The notes: a model not told the origin generated them from the sequence alone. A stretch of DNA of 64,000 nucleotides from Heliocidaris erythrogramma (GCA_025617745.1 CM046853.1:61022616-61086615), one strand, 5' to 3'. Counted from the stretch's first letter, positions 32,379 through 45,732 are shown. Translations and numbers: made by a program.

Positions 32379-35300
32379 ATGCCAGCAGATGAAGAACGCA
32401 GAGCAATCATGAAGAGTCCATCAACTCTCAAGGTATGTAAAAGTTTATTACAGAAGCATATGATTTAAGTTTAAAAGGGAGATTTCTGGAGTTTTAACAC
32501 TGTGTCTATAAAAGTTATCTAACAGGGCAATCGATGATTTATGGAGCAAATAATTGCATGAAAATGATATTATTTTTTGAAATTCAAGTTAAATCCGTAA
32601 ATTGGTTGGTAGTTATATAATTATGAAAAAGAAGGTAAGCGTTACTAAAGGAGGATTGGTAAACTGTGAATCAATAGAGCCAATCCCAATTTTCAGAAAA
32701 TTATCATTAAACATAAAATTTGTCATTTCTCTCTCCCTCTCTGAATTGAAAGGAGCCCAAATCTGTTATCTTCCCTGTCCAACGGTCTCAGTGGCTGACC
32801 AGCGCGTTGTCGCACGCTTACAGTAGTCGAATGTCTGAAGCCAACATCAACAACGAGATCGTCGTCCTCTCAACCGGCATCGATCAATACATCCAAGAAG
32901 TGTTCTTTCACCTTGGCAACAGGGATCGCATCATTGGTATAAATGGAGATGATCTTGAACCAGAAACGATTTCATCGGAAGATTTTAAGATCCTCTGCCA
33001 GTTTCTCGGAGCAGACGAGGAGAGCTTGAACGAAGAAAGCGAGCTGCAATGCAAGGATGGTGACGGGATTGAATTTCAAGACTTTCATTCCCGGTTAATC
33101 GAGGTATTTTCCGAGATCGATGATGAAGACAGCAACTTGGATGATGAGAGGAAGAGAAGAGAAAACCAAAACAGATGGAGGAGTGATGATGAGGTAGTGG
33201 AAGCTGGTATTAACGTCCCCGATAGACAGGGTTTGGTGTTACGTCAAATGTGCACAGAGTGCTTCCAACAACGACCCGTCTTGGAAGTCTATCATTCGGT
33301 ACTCTACAAACAGGGAAAGTCACCTATATCTAAAGGTTAGTAAGAAAACAAAAAATATTATCCCAATCAAACTAATCGTCATTATCTTGCTTCATTGTTT
33401 TATATTAAAGCTGAAAACAGTAGGCAAAGTATGGTATATCATCATAAAACTAGGATTTAACACTGATTTGTGGAGCTATAAAAGAAGAAACCGTTGCTAC
33501 TAACACAATGCTTAAAAAACTCGATGAGACACAAACCTTGCTCTCATCATGTATGTAGATATTGTGTTCAAACTCTCACTACATCAAGTAACATTCTCTT
33601 TATAATGCTTTTATGATCAATGTGGTCATCTTTATTCTTCGTCCACAGTTGAAGACGACATAATCCAGATAGATAATCACACAGCAAACTGCTCCGACCG
33701 AGAAGATTGTATGAGCATTTTGGCGCGAAACGAGGAGGTGGCTCTTCTACGAGCAGAGAACAACTGTCTGCGAGAAGTGGTAGAAGACATGCGAAGAGCC
33801 TTACAGTCATGTGATGCCAAATGTCTTGCTCTGCTTGTTGAAGTTAAGAAATTTCACCAAATTAATGGACACCAGCAACACATCGATAATTGCCATAAAC
33901 AAAAGAGAAGTCGGCGCCTCGATGAGACTGAGTCGACGAGAGTTGTTAAACTTGTAAGAGAAATCAGCAGGCTGCGAGGAGACAGGGATAAACAGCTTGA
34001 GGAGGCTATTCTGTTCACCCAACAACTTGAGGCTGAACTTTGGCAAGAAAGGCAGAAAAACAAGGCTTCAGAAAAATGTGACAAGGGGTAAGTCAACTGT
34101 GTGTTTTTAAAAATAGTTTACTTTGAAACTAAAACTGTTCTCATCTAAATGTAATAATTAATTGGTATTTAACTAAGCGGTTAAAATAATTACGAAAATA
34201 GATCATAAGATTATTGATATTTAAAAAAAGCAACACCAACACTCATAGTCCAAAATGTCAAATTGTGAATTGACTTTCAAGCTAACGAATATTGTGTATT
34301 TAGGTGTCGTGATTGATTTTCTTTATTTCGTTTAAATTGCAAGAGGCCCGAGATCTAAAGAAAGTCCCTTTTGGATCTACCAATCTGCTCTCAAGCTGAT
34401 GGCAGTAAACTGGTAAAAAGCTCTCGGGTATTTTCAGAATGATCTGAATTTAACTTCATAAATAGAGCAAAATACAAGGTGTACCATTGATCCAGTTACA
34501 TGTTATGAAAGCACTATTGCTTTTTACATGAGGCGTATTATCAATGTTTTACTCCAAATCAACTACATGTATATCCTTGACCTTAGATAGTAAGAAATGC
34601 TTTAAACCATGGTTATTTCGCTATGATGCTATATTTTTTTCAAATTGCCGTTTTTGAAATTCAAGTCAATGACACTGTACACCTTTAAACACCCAAAAGT
34701 GATTCTAGATACTGTGCGGCGCCACCGCAAATCTCTTACCCAATATTCAATTTTCTTTAATCCTTGGTGGTTGTTATTTTGATCTTTTCAAACTCCTAGG
34801 ATAAGCTTTTGATCAAATTTGCGAAATCTCATCACCTCCTCTCCATGCTGCAGAGTTCGTTGACTTTTCAATCTAGAAGGGTTTAGGATGGCCGACTGAA
34901 TGAAAATGTCTTCCACGTGTATCTCGTTGTCATTGGAATGTAATTAATGATTTAGAAAGGGAAGGCAACAGGAAAGAGTTAGACAACAGGTGGCAACATG
35001 TGGTAGAAACGTAAAAATAACAAATCTGCATTCACGCCGCTGTGAAAAGAAATACCTTACTTTGTAGGCCATTTTTTTATGAAGCTATTTTCCCAAGGTG
35101 AAAAGAATGAACAAAGAAGGGATATTGAAATTGTATCTTGAATTTTGTTCGAAAAATTATAATCAAGAACAACAACAAAAAATCTTGACACCCTACCAAA
35201 GAACCAAATGAAATAAACTGTAAACCGTGCAAATGATTTCAAAAATAGTAACCTGTTTCTGAAATAAGTTTATTCAGTTATTCATCTTTTTTATTTTTTT

Positions 35301-36351
35301 AAAAATAAAAGTCAAGTAAATTTATTTCGTACCTCTGATTACGGTATTAATCGAATAATGAGAATAATCCAAGGAATTAGGATATTTTTCTCCTTTACAG
35401 TAAGTTTCAGGAAAGAAAGGTTTCGAAATTTGGTTAAATTGTGTGTGGCGTGTCTATCATGTCTATGTTCGTACCCAAGCGTTTTTCAAGTAGACACTCC
35501 ACCGCACAGTACTCTAGCGTCTTCTGGGACTTGCGGTGTCGTATGAAAATAGCAGCGTAAAATTGTGGTTAATTTGGCGTATAGTAATGTTACAGTTAAT
35601 CCCGAAAATCTTATTTTGCATTCGCGAAAGAGATGTGATTCGAGGAGGTGTCAATCCTCAACCTTTACTTCTCCTCCCAGCTCCCTAAATGAAATCATCA
35701 ATTATTAAAGGGGTTGCGAAGATTCGCAGGGGGTCACTTTGGGGTTAAGATATGGAGAATCAGTTAAGCTGTACAGGTCGAAAGCAAATAATTTCTGACG
35801 TTTTATAAGTGCCGGTTTGCTTTTGAAAATTGATACTGGAACTGAACTTTCACTGTTTAATATTTCTATAAATGTATGGCATTTAGGAAATTTCCTCATT
35901 TTAAATATATATAGGGAACAAAAAACTGTAGGCACCCCTATATCATGTTCAGGAAATTTGAGTTGGTCATTTTACAACACAGGACGAAAAATATGTCCTC
36001 TCCTAAATAGGCCTAAAAAATTATCAAAAGTGAAATGTTTTTTTCGAAATATCTTTATGAAAGAGTCGACGCAACTACCACAGCCAGTACTTATAATATC
36101 CAAGACGCCGTTACTCCAAACTCAACCTCGGGGGATGAAGGCGAGGAGAGTCCATGCAGCGAAGGGCAACCTGGATCTAGTAATGAGTCTACATCGGATG
36201 ATGATAGCATCATAACAAGTGAGTTGAAACAACTTTGATGAATTTGTTTGTTCGGTATAGAACTGATAATGTGGAAGTACAGTGTATTAGGTTCAGTGGC
36301 GTTGATATGGGGACTCAATCGAACGGCGAAGGAAGAAAAAGGGAGGGGGGG

Positions 36352-36392
<41 letters not shown>

Positions 36393-37361
36393 CAACAAAG
36401 AAAGAAGAAACACAGAAACAGACAAAGAAAGAAGAAAGAAAGAGAATTGCTTTGCTGACAATCAGCCAATAATTATCTTAAAGAACCTATACTTTCCACC
36501 TTTGCAGGTATACCATCAGGTGATTGGTGCTTTCCTCACTCTGGTGATGATTACTCACCTGTGACCCGAGTCAACATTGCCAATTTGGAGATTGAAATGA
36601 AAGAGTTGAAGGAGACACTTCGACAAGTGGAATTCGAAAGGGATATTGCGCTTGAGAAATCACACCAGGTAGGAATTTAAAATTGAGTTAAATAAAGAAA
36701 TAAATCAGTTAATTATATACGTGTAAGTTATAGTATAATAATTCAGAACATATTACCAAGAAGGGGGGGGGGGGGGGGGATAAAAAGGTTGAATGTTTCA
36801 TTATATGAGATACAGTGGAACCTCATTATAAAAAAACTTGTTATATCATCAGGGCTAAAAAACGGGGTAACCTCGCTTATAAGGACCGCTATCCAATAAC
36901 GCGTGACTAAATGAATAGCGGTCCTTGTAAATAGCGAGCAAACCATAGACAAATCACCTCGCTATTCATAACGCGTGTTTAATGAATAGCGGTCCTTATG
37001 AATAGCGAGCGGAACCCTAAAAACAATAAAATAGGGAGTGGGATCAGCAAAATGACCTTGTTATAGCGAGAGTTTGTTACATCAGTGCATGCTCTTTATT
37101 ACGAGGTTCCACTGTAACATATTTCAAATGAGCCTCTTTATCCAAATAGAAAAACTGAACCCATGGTTGTCAGTTATATACCAAAGGATTGAGGGTTCTT
37201 TTGAAGCTTGCCCTTTTAAAAAAATCTCTGTTCTTGTTAGATACGTTAACACTCTACATGTACTTCATTCGACCTATTAGTCAGGTTTTTCAATTTTGTA
37301 TTTTTGAAAAGTGAAATTTTAAGAATTAAAAGACAGAGAGAGATAGAGAGGCGGAGAGCAT

Positions 37362-37413
<52 letters not shown>

Positions 37414-38990
37414 GGGAATAGGTAAAGCGGGCACACTCTAATTAGCCTCCCCTCTATTTACAGTTTCTACGGGTAAATCTGCGTAGTTAATCTAATAATG
37501 ATGTGAAAGCACAGAATCTGAATAGGTTTTGTGTACGATATGATGCCGCATGAAATGTGATTATGGGCTCCATCGGTGGTGTTTTCTCTTTCATATCCGT
37601 AGGGTAGATATGAGTCAGATTAGAAAGGCTGCTTTCATTTTGGTTATATTAGCTTCAAGATAACAATAACCACTTGTTTGCCGTTGGAAAACCCCCTCGA
37701 ATTATATTAGGAGAGTGACCCTGAGATGACTAACAGAAATTGCCCGTCGTACGGAGATTATTATATACAGAGAAGATACAACAGAATGCAATATTGCGCT
37801 TAACTAATTCTATGCGATAATGAATCCCCTTATAGTAGTTCGCGCTCCAACTCGGTTTTTTTTTTACAATACAAATTCTGGAGTAAAAATGTGGATCTTA
37901 TTAAAAGCAGTACAGTGTACACTATTTTGTGTACCTGTGTGATCAAGAAATAAGTGCTTTTCAGAAAGAAATCAATCTTATACGAAAATAACTTAGTACT
38001 AATCAAATGACTTTTATTGATTGGTATGCCCACCAAATCTAAAACACCCCCATGCTGCCTTGATTTTCTTTCTCTTTCCTTCTCTTTCCATTAAAGTTGA
38101 CGATTGACCTCGATGTCGAAAGCCGTGGTCGTAAACTAGATCGACGTCGGTATCTAGACGATATAACTTCCTTGGAATCTGACAGGGTCCGCTTATCAAC
38201 GATTGAAGAAGAGCTTGGCGATGTCATCGTCCTAATCATGCGTCTTCGAGATATGGTGAGTGGTAGTCGCCGACTACGGCACTAAGGACACCAAATCATG
38301 GGTGGAAAATATGGGCATCGGATGAAGGATGGTAAATAGTCGCTAAAATATTAATTTGATGCGGAGAATAAAAAATCAGCAAAAAATGTGTGCAACAGCA
38401 ATCCTGCAGAGACAAGCATCGTTGTCTTCTCGCAAAAGTCGCAATTTATTAATTCATATCAAATGTATTGAAGCTTATTTTATAGGCCTGTGCGGTTGAC
38501 TGTTGTTTGCAATTACTCATTCAGTAATGATTACGACAATGACATGAATATAAAAGGAGGAAGAACACATCTCTGTGCCTTGCTTTTCTTCATACTTTTA
38601 CCATGCACTAGAAGCACGGTCTGAACACTTTGTATTATCATTCTTCCGTTACCAGAATTTCTCGAAGCGGTCGATCGGGAAAGTTCTCTTCGATATCATC
38701 AGCGAGAGCAACTTTCATTCGGGCAAACAAGGGCATGACATTGGTATGATTTCATTTTAGCTTGAGGAAAGAAAGAGGAAAGAGGAAAGAGGAAAGAGGA
38801 AAGGAGAAGGGAAGAAACAGAACATGAAAAAGAAGAAGAGAGTAAGGGGAAGCGATAGTCTGATTTAGAAAATACATGTCAAGATGGAAAGATAAATACA
38901 TGCAGAGAGAGAGAGAGAGAGAGAGGGGTGGGGGAGGGGTGATTCTGTCATGCAGGTCTGAACAAAGCTTTGAAGGCTTATCAAATAGAG

Positions 38991-39030
<40 letters not shown>

Positions 39031-39474
39031 CCGAAGGGAAGTTAAACTGAATGTAATTTTTTGATTGAAAGGATTACCAAAAGTTTATCAAAATAGATGT
39101 ATACTCATGTGACGGAATAGTAATAGTACATGAAATTTGATTATTGGAAATTGCAATCACTGGATGAAACTTCTCGCATTTTTTAAATGTTATTTTTCTT
39201 TCTCTTCTTAGAAAATACAGGTGGAATCTTCATTCACAGCTTACACAAGGGGCTTCTCCACTGCGATCTCATGTTAACGAATGGTAACCTGAACCCATCT
39301 CGGACATCTACAACCAATGGGAGTAACCTGTCGGCGAAGAATGGCGCCTTCTTGAAAACGAACTTGTACCAGTTCAACGGCGATGAAAATATGCAGGAAG
39401 ATTGCGATCCCCCGAAAAGGCCTAGCGGGTTTCCAGTTGACTTGATAAAGAGTGGTTTTGAAATGAAATGTTAA
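32379..39474 (+). CDS. EFCC1: EF-hand and coiled-coil domain protein 1 (EFCC1/CCDC48-like), complete
   Basis: Eight exons splice in phase: 32379-32432, 32753-33335, 33649-34087, 36088-36218, 36508-36668, 38097-38255, 38656-38743, 39212-39474; 1878 nt, 625 residues, close to the vertebrate length of about 600. The start ATG (CCGGCAACATGCC) precedes MPADEERRAIMK and a strong GTATGT donor. Exon 2 holds the family signature NNEIVVLSTGIDQYIQEVF at about residues 50-70, then degenerate EF-hand-like segments (SSEDFKILCQFLG; KDGDGIEFQDF). Heptad-rich coiled coils occupy about 233-357, 415-456 and 457-509. The Ser/Asp/Glu-rich exon 4 breaks them. The acceptor of exon 4 (36088) is weak and was chosen by phase. 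Human EFCC1 is poorly characterised; a calcium-linked scaffold role is inference. GA microsatellites and a pogo-like MITE sit in its introns. Confidence 0.85.
36359..36389. repeat. (GA)n microsatellite in EFCC1 intron
   Basis: About 15 GA units between exons 4 and 5. Confidence 0.85.
36813..37114. mobile_element. Pogo/Tc1-mariner-type MITE, 302 bp, in EFCC1 intron
   Basis: Inverted ends CAGTGGAACCTC(A/G)TTATAA start at 36813 and end at 37114, and TA flanks both sides (36811-36812, 37115-37116). The CAGTGGAACCTC end is typical of pogo/Tigger-like MITEs. The interior consists of GCTATTCAT/ATGAATAGC palindromes shared with 5962-6215. No coding capacity. Confidence 0.85.
37335..37411. repeat. 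(GA)n microsatellite in EFCC1 intron
   Basis: GA run of about 25 units with interruptions between exons 5 and 6. Confidence 0.9.
38900..39030. repeat. (GA)n microsatellite, two blocks, in EFCC1 intron
   Basis: GA runs at about 38904-38924 and 38992-39027 between exons 7 and 8. Confidence 0.9.
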
Positions 39475-39580
39475 CATACCTACCATATTTAACCATATAT
39501 ATATTTAACATTTTACACGGACATTCTCTCTCTCTCCCTCTCTATTAGAAAACAGCATGTTGGTTTTAAATTGCCCTTAA

Positions 39581-40100
39581 CGGGGAAGTCCACCCTGGTA
39601 TTAAGTTGATGAATAAAAAAAAAAGAGAAACAGATGAGTGAAAGTTTGAGCAAATTCCGACAAGAAATAAGAAAGTTATAAATTTTTGGAGTTGTTATCA
39701 ATCAAACACAAATTGGCAACTCTGACGTATCTTGCAAACTCCTCTCCCATTTGCTCAGAACAGAAAACCTCATAAATTTTCATGTTCAAAGTTTTTGATG
39801 AAGGAATAGACTTGTTTAATTCGGGTTTTGTGTAAAAACATATGAGCAACGATTATATCTAAGGTGCATGTATGATTGATTATTTCCTTTAGAGAAAATG
39901 GAAATTAATGATTTTTGGGGTACAGGGCAAATGGAAGAGGAGCTCGCAAGATATGTCACAGAGTTGTCAAGTTGGGTGTGATTGATTACAACTTCAAACA
40001 TTCATAACTATCTTAATTGTATTTTGCTTAAACCTTCACTGATCTGTTTCTTTAATTTTTCTGCTTCTTTTAAAATCAACTTATCAGGGTGGACTTTCCC
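39581..40100. mobile_element. TTAA-type long-TIR element, 520 bp, just 3' of EFCC1
   Basis: Left end CGGGGAAGTCCACCCTGGTA follows TTAA (39577-39580). The right end reads GGGTGGACTTTCCC before TTCTAA, an apparently mutated duplicate. Arms share ACAGATGAGTGAAAGTTT-like sequence with internal divergence. It belongs with the element at 12538-13234. An AATAAA near 39608 inside its left arm is the first possible polyadenylation signal after the EFCC1 stop. Confidence 0.7.
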
Positions 40101-40916
40101 TTCTAAAGCTTCTTCCTGGTCTTATGACATATAAATATACTTTCCTTCGAAAAGATCAGTTCAAATAATTTCAACATCTTTCAACATTGTTTCAGTGTTA
40201 GCATTCTTCAGTAAAGCCCTTAATGCATACTATACAATCTGACTGCAGCCTCAGTTTGGGAGAAATTGCAAATAGATATGAAAATATTAAAAAAATGCAA
40301 AATCTTCAAGACAGAGGGTCCTGTTGAGCATATGAATAATAAAATCTAAAATGGTACTTCACTAACCCGTACAGGCATGCTCGTCTTACCAAAGAAGGTG
40401 ATGGTTCTAAATTTGATGAAATAGCTTGTAGAAAAACTTGTTTATCAGCTACATTTTATAACTTGTAAAATGCATGTATAAGCAAAACTTAAGATTTCAT
40501 TTCATATGTTGTGTATTTCAGATTTTGAGAGACAAAGCAAATGAAGCTACTGGTTTGTAATACTATTCTATCTCAATCTTGAATATTCCTGAGTATACTT
40601 CTCCTATTTAGTGCTGCTGAATATGAATATGCTAATTACTATTTCTTACACCGACAATATACTTCATATGTACTCTCCCCAAATTTTATTAGAACTCCAG
40701 TGTAAAAATTCGTGAACTAAATTTACATGAGACTTGACACTATTACACAGTAATTGGGCAAATCCAAGATATGTCCCGTACATTATCAAGTACACTTATG
40801 GAATATCATGGAATTATGAACATGTATACAGTATATTAACCTAAACAATAAAATTTTACTTGATGTTTTGTCTGATCCAAGCTGAATGAGGACTATCAGC
40901 ATGATACAGTCATCAC
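40101..40916. other. No gene seen
   Basis: AT-rich spacer. A small exon-like segment at 40522-40560 (after TTTCAG) has no matching donor or phase partner. Confidence 0.45.
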
Positions 40917-41050
40917 GGGAGCGTTTCATCAAGCGTTTTGTCAGTGATTTTTCTGACAAATTTGCTCTCAGCCAATCATATGCAAGGATTCAGTAGCTTA
41001 TACAGTTGTCGGTACAAATTACAGACAAAACGCTTGATGAAATGCTCCCC
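40917..41050. mobile_element. Hairpin MITE, copy 2
   Basis: GGGAGCGTTTCATCAAGCG at the left and CGCTTGATGAAATGCTCCCC at the right are inverted. The interior (CTCTCAGCCAATCATATGC) is the reverse complement of the interior of the copy at 25402-25538. Confidence 0.8.
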
Positions 41051-41819
41051 AGATATACTAAAATCTTAGATGTGGGTTGGTAACGTATGGGACAATATAG
41101 TTTGGACTTGCCCAATTACATGTACATGTACATGTATCTCCTTTTTGTTCGGTATTCTTACATGTAAACTGTACAGTCACCATCAAAACTTTAGACAAAG
41201 GAGCAGGACGACATTTCAGTTCATACTTTATTCATTTATTCAATTCACATTGGATATAACTAATAGATACAAGTCATACATCATTATGTACATATTTACA
41301 TGTAATCAACATCAGAAAGTGATTTCTTATTAAAACTTGCAACTCCATGATTATCTAAATTTCTAATTTCCATTCATATAATACAAATTTAGGAATACAG
41401 ATTAAAAAAAGAAAAATATTATTCAATACATCAGGATGAGTTAATGACATTTATAGGGATTTGCAGACCCTTTGAACAGGTACAGGATATCATGGGAGAC
41501 GAGCTATTAAACTACACATATACTGATCAAACGTGTTGGGAATCTACTTTCAGTGTGAGATCTTATCAGTGTCTCTTTTTTTATTTCATATTTAAACACT
41601 ATGTCATTCATGTGGAACTGTGTCAGAATTAGTACTTTCTGTGAATGTCTTCACTACTCTTATTAACTGTGATGAAATTGTCAAAGTAGAACTCCAGATT
41701 CAGTAAATTTCCAAATTAAACCTGGCTTACCTTGATCTGTGACCCAACCATATTTTTGATTTGTCGTGGTAAAGTACATGGATTAACACAAGAACACTCT
41801 GGAGAGTATAAGCACGATT
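41051..41819. other. No gene seen
   Basis: AT-rich spacer with short ACATGTACATGT runs near 41120. Confidence 0.45.
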
Positions 41820-42615
41820 AAAGATAAACTTGAGTTCTGGTCATGTGATTACATTGTGAAAGAAATTGTCTGAAAGCAATTGGGAATGGGAAAGGATGAT
41901 CATGTCTACATAAGGATTGGTGTACAGTATGTAAAAAAAGTGAGTACACCCCTAACATTTTGACAGTCATTTTATTCTATCTTCTAAAGGGACAAAGCTA
42001 GAGAGGTGAAACTTTGACATCATGTAGAGTAGTTAGTCTACAACGTATGTGATGGCATATAATCACTGTACTGTGAAAACAACTCAGTGAATACTTCATT
42101 GTTTCGGAAAGGGTGGCCAAAAAAGTCAGTACACCCTTTGGAGATTTTGTAATGAACTTGTCCTAAGTGTCAGTATTTGGTGTGGGCTCCATTGTTTTCA
42201 CATACTGCCTTAATTCTTTGTGGCATAGAGTCTACCAGACGTGCACAGACAGTTGCAGGGATGTTTTTCCATTCCTCCTGGACAACATCACGGAGCTGCC
42301 GTATGTTGGAAACCTGGCGCAGCTCCACCTTCCGCTTGAGGATGTGAGGTCTTGGAGTCATCAAAATGATGAATGAACAACCCAAACTCGCTCAAAAGCA
42401 CATTATGCATCGCACACAGAAATGGGTATATGGGACTGCACACAGATAGCATGAATGTTCAACCCGAACACTTCAGCTATTTTTTGTCATATTTTGAATG
42501 TAAAGGCATTTGAAGAGAAATCCTTTTCAGGGAACATTTCTACTATGATGTTCTTCTAAACTGACATAAAAGAAATGAGAAAGCTCACAAATTCTATTTC
42601 ACCTTTCCCAGAACT
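41820..42615. repeat. Duplicated segment, copy A (paired with 47757-48135)
   Basis: The two flanks, 41820-41924 and 42344-42615, match 47757-47859 and 47864-48135 (AAGATAAA(C/G)TTGAGTTCTGG; ATGGGTATATGGGACTGCA; CCCAGAACTCAACCTT). Copy A is split by the Tc1-like insertion at 41925-42343. Copy B, inside a LIN37 intron, is not. Confidence 0.8.
41925..42343 (-). mobile_element. Tc1-like transposon 3' fragment with transposase C terminus
   Basis: TA at 41923-41924 is followed by a terminal repeat, CAGTATGTAAAAAAAGTGAG, then on the minus strand a transposase end: LRDVVQEEWKNIP, then VDSMPQRIKAVCENNGAHTKY and a stop at 42170. That matches the C terminus of Tc1-family transposases (W..IP....LV.SMP.R...V....G..T.Y). 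The rest of the gene and the other terminal repeat are missing; the right edge drops directly into the duplicated flank. Confidence 0.85.
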
Positions 42616-42712
42616 CAACCTTCCCATTCAGCAAAGAATCATTTTCTTTAGAAGAGAAAGCTCAATAAATTATTGATCCTAATCAATACTAACACATCAA
42701 TGATGTGGCGCT

Positions 42713-43461
42713 CATCCGGCATCCAGCACAGAAATTCAAGCAATTTGTACTTTGAACAAAATACACATAATGGACTTCTTTCAACAATTTTCTTACATCA
42801 GTAACAGCATTTCACCTTGAAAACTAGGGCCGAAAGGGTGAACTACTTCTCTATTGCAGCCTGCAGAACTCAGGAGTAGTACCACGTCCACACACACCTA
42901 TGGGTGCTATGCCAAAACTCATTATTGTGTAATACAATAAAGAGTGCATAAGCCATTTTTGTGATCTTTTTAATAAATTTTGCATAAATTATCATAAATA
43001 ATTTTCTAGACAAAAAATTTCAAAATTCCGAGTAGAAGTTCAATGAACCTCATGAAAGTCTTTCAGACGGAAAAAGAAATCGAAATCGCTCAATAAATGA
43101 AGAAGCAATTTTTGTGATTTTTGAATAAATATCGCATAAATTAGCATAATTAATTTTGTAGACAAAATTTCAAAATTCTGTGTAAAAGTTCAATGAACCT
43201 CATGAAAGTCTTTCAGATGGAACAATAAAAATTGAAATCGGTCAATAAATAAGCAATTTTTGTGATTTTTGAGAAATGTGCATAAATTAGCATATTTAAT
43301 GAGTTTGTTCAAAATCAAGTTTCGAATCCCCCACCTAGTGCTATCATATAAAGCAAACGAAATTAAAATCGGGTAAGAAATGGCGAAGAAGAAGCATTTG
43401 AAATTGTCGATGGACGCCTCGCCACGGCATAAGCTCATCTGGCCCATTCGGGCCGGATGAG
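42713..43461 (+). mobile_element. Helentron-like element with internal tandem repeats and 3' hairpin
   Basis: Left end GCTCATCCGGC (about 42711) is matched by GCCGGATGAGC at the right. Inside are about three units of roughly 125 bp (AAGCAATTTTTGTGATTTTT, then GCATAAATTAGCATAATTAA and CATGAAAGTCTTTCAGA(T/C)GG). The right end has a conserved CGCCTCGCCACGGCATAAG block, then a hairpin AGCTCATCTGGCCC-ATTC-GGGCCGGATGAGCT. Short inverted ends, central tandem repeats and a 3' hairpin fit pearl-type/Helentron-derived non-autonomous elements; that class is inference. Confidence 0.65.
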
Positions 43462-43794
43462 CTAAAAATCACTTGTCCTGGTACGGAAACTTATTTCAAC
43501 TTATTTCAAAGAAAAAGTTTTGAGAAACATTACTTTTAAACACTGAACACTAGTAGTTAAAAACCCTTTCGTATGTGTGATACACATATACAGTATGTAC
43601 ATGTATACAAAATTGGATAACTGGGTCACAACTTGATATTAATACCATCACTTATCTCTTCAGTACAGAGCTGCAATTGATAAAAAGTGATTTTAATCAA
43701 TCGCAACTCTTTATGAGTTGGGACCCTGGTATAGAGGACACGGTGTTGGGGAAAGAAATTGATATGGTGCCCAGTTTTGAATGGAGTCACAATA

Positions 43795-45517
43795 TTACTG
43801 ACGTTCATACATTGCCTTGAGAATAGCGTAACTTTCACTGTATCTTGATTGGTTCAACTGTGATGCATCTTTCCATCTGTATGGACATAGATTAAAGAGA
43901 GAATAAAGAGAAGAATAAAGAGAGAGAGAGAGAGAGAGAGATAAATAGAGATGTAAAGAAAGAGAGAGGAAACCAGAATTTAAGAGTGAACAGTAGCACA
44001 TGACAGTGATGAAGAGAAGATAAGAACAAGAGAGTAGGAAAAAGCCAGAGAGAAAGAGAGAAATAGAAAGAGGTGTGCATACACACACAGGACACAGATT
44101 ATAGCGAAAGATGAAGAGAAAGCAAAGTCATAACTGACACGGATAATTTGTCACTTTTGACAAATCACTGGTTATTTCATGTTTCATATCCATTGAAAAC
44201 TCTGAATTTTATTTTATTTATTGATTTGTAACCTGACAGGTAACCTGACGGGTAACATTCTAGAAGACAATGATTAAGTCTTTAAAGGCTCTAATTTTTT
44301 TTGACATGAAATGGTTTCAAACACCACATTGCAAAATGTTGGCCAAAACACTGCTGTTTCGTGTGTTATAACAGAAATCTTCCTCTCTAGTATTTTTTGT
44401 TTGGATAAACATGCTTGGTTGAGAAATGATGAAATTACTTACAAATCCCATCAAAAGTAAATATGTTATTACATAATTTGCCCTTATTCCCTGTAGAAAG
44501 CTAACAGATCACCCAAACCTTATGTTTAGTATTCATATTACTTTTCAGAACCTGAATAGGGTAGATTTCACTTGTTAAAATGCCAGTATTTAATGCCACA
44601 GCGATTTATTTTACAAATCGGATCAAAGTCCAATCGTAAGATGTGCGGTGGCTTTTAAGGATCTTGACAGGATTGATGCCTTTCAGGCTTTAGTATAAAT
44701 AGACAAACAGACTGACAAACTTACTTATTTCTGATTACCCTCCATCTTTGTAAGTGATCATTTAGAAGTGTTTCTTTGGATGGTGCTTGAGATGAATCCT
44801 GAGTTACATGTAAACAAATCAAATGATCAAAAAGATAAATGAAATCAATGGAAAGAGAAGATGATACACAAAGGGTAAAATAACAATTCTCGCTACCTCA
44901 AATATGCAATTTTATGCATGGAAATGGTCCGCATCTTCGTTAACTTCACTTCCGGCCCATATTGAAATACTACGGCTTATGAATAAAATGAGTGCTAAAA
45001 TGCTAATTTTTGGATCGCATGACATAAACCAAATTTTGAAAATGCAACCAATTGTCTCAATAAATCATGATGGTATCTTTTCAAACATGTCGGTTAATTT
45101 ATACTCAAACTCGAGGATTTTTGTAATACTTATGTACATTTTCAATGCAAAAAGACAAACACTTGTCGACCCAATCGGGATATTGCCAGCACTGCGCATG
45201 CATGGTTTGCATGACAAACGCCATCTGTTGGCGAAATTGCGTATTTGGGGTAGCGAGAATTCAACTCCTGGAAGTTTCATAATAATGCTTGTAATAATAA
45301 GCTGGAAAAAAATAGTAAAAATTGAAAACAAAAATAATGTAAATATTGGAATAGAAAATGTATATTACATTTAAAACATATCTAACCACAATTGCAGTGT
45401 ACGAATATGTCAGAATTACTAAAGTGAATTCAGTAATAATCATAGCATACCAAAGTTTGGAAACAGATGATCTATTCCAATCTAATCACTCTGCACACCT
45501 AATTCAAATGAATAGCT

Positions 45518-45556
<39 letters not shown>

Positions 45557-45701
45557 AAGAAAGAGAAAGAGAGAATGCTAAAGAGAGACAGAGAGACAGA
45601 CAGAGAGAGGAGACAGAGAGAGGAGACAGAGAAAAAGAATGACAGAGACAGAGAGAAAGAAAGAGACAGAGGAGACAGAGAAAGAAAGACACAGAGGAGA
45701 C

Positions 45702-45732
<31 letters not shown>

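Noticed and set aside
40522-40560. Alternative last exon of EFCC1 after TTTCAG
   Set aside because: Its phase does not fit the preceding EFCC1 exons without an early stop, and the stop at 39474 already completes a family-length protein.
44904-45374. 156-codon plus-strand frame
   Set aside because: It spans a MITE with inverted ends and AATT flanks inside a LIN37 intron, and shows no domain.
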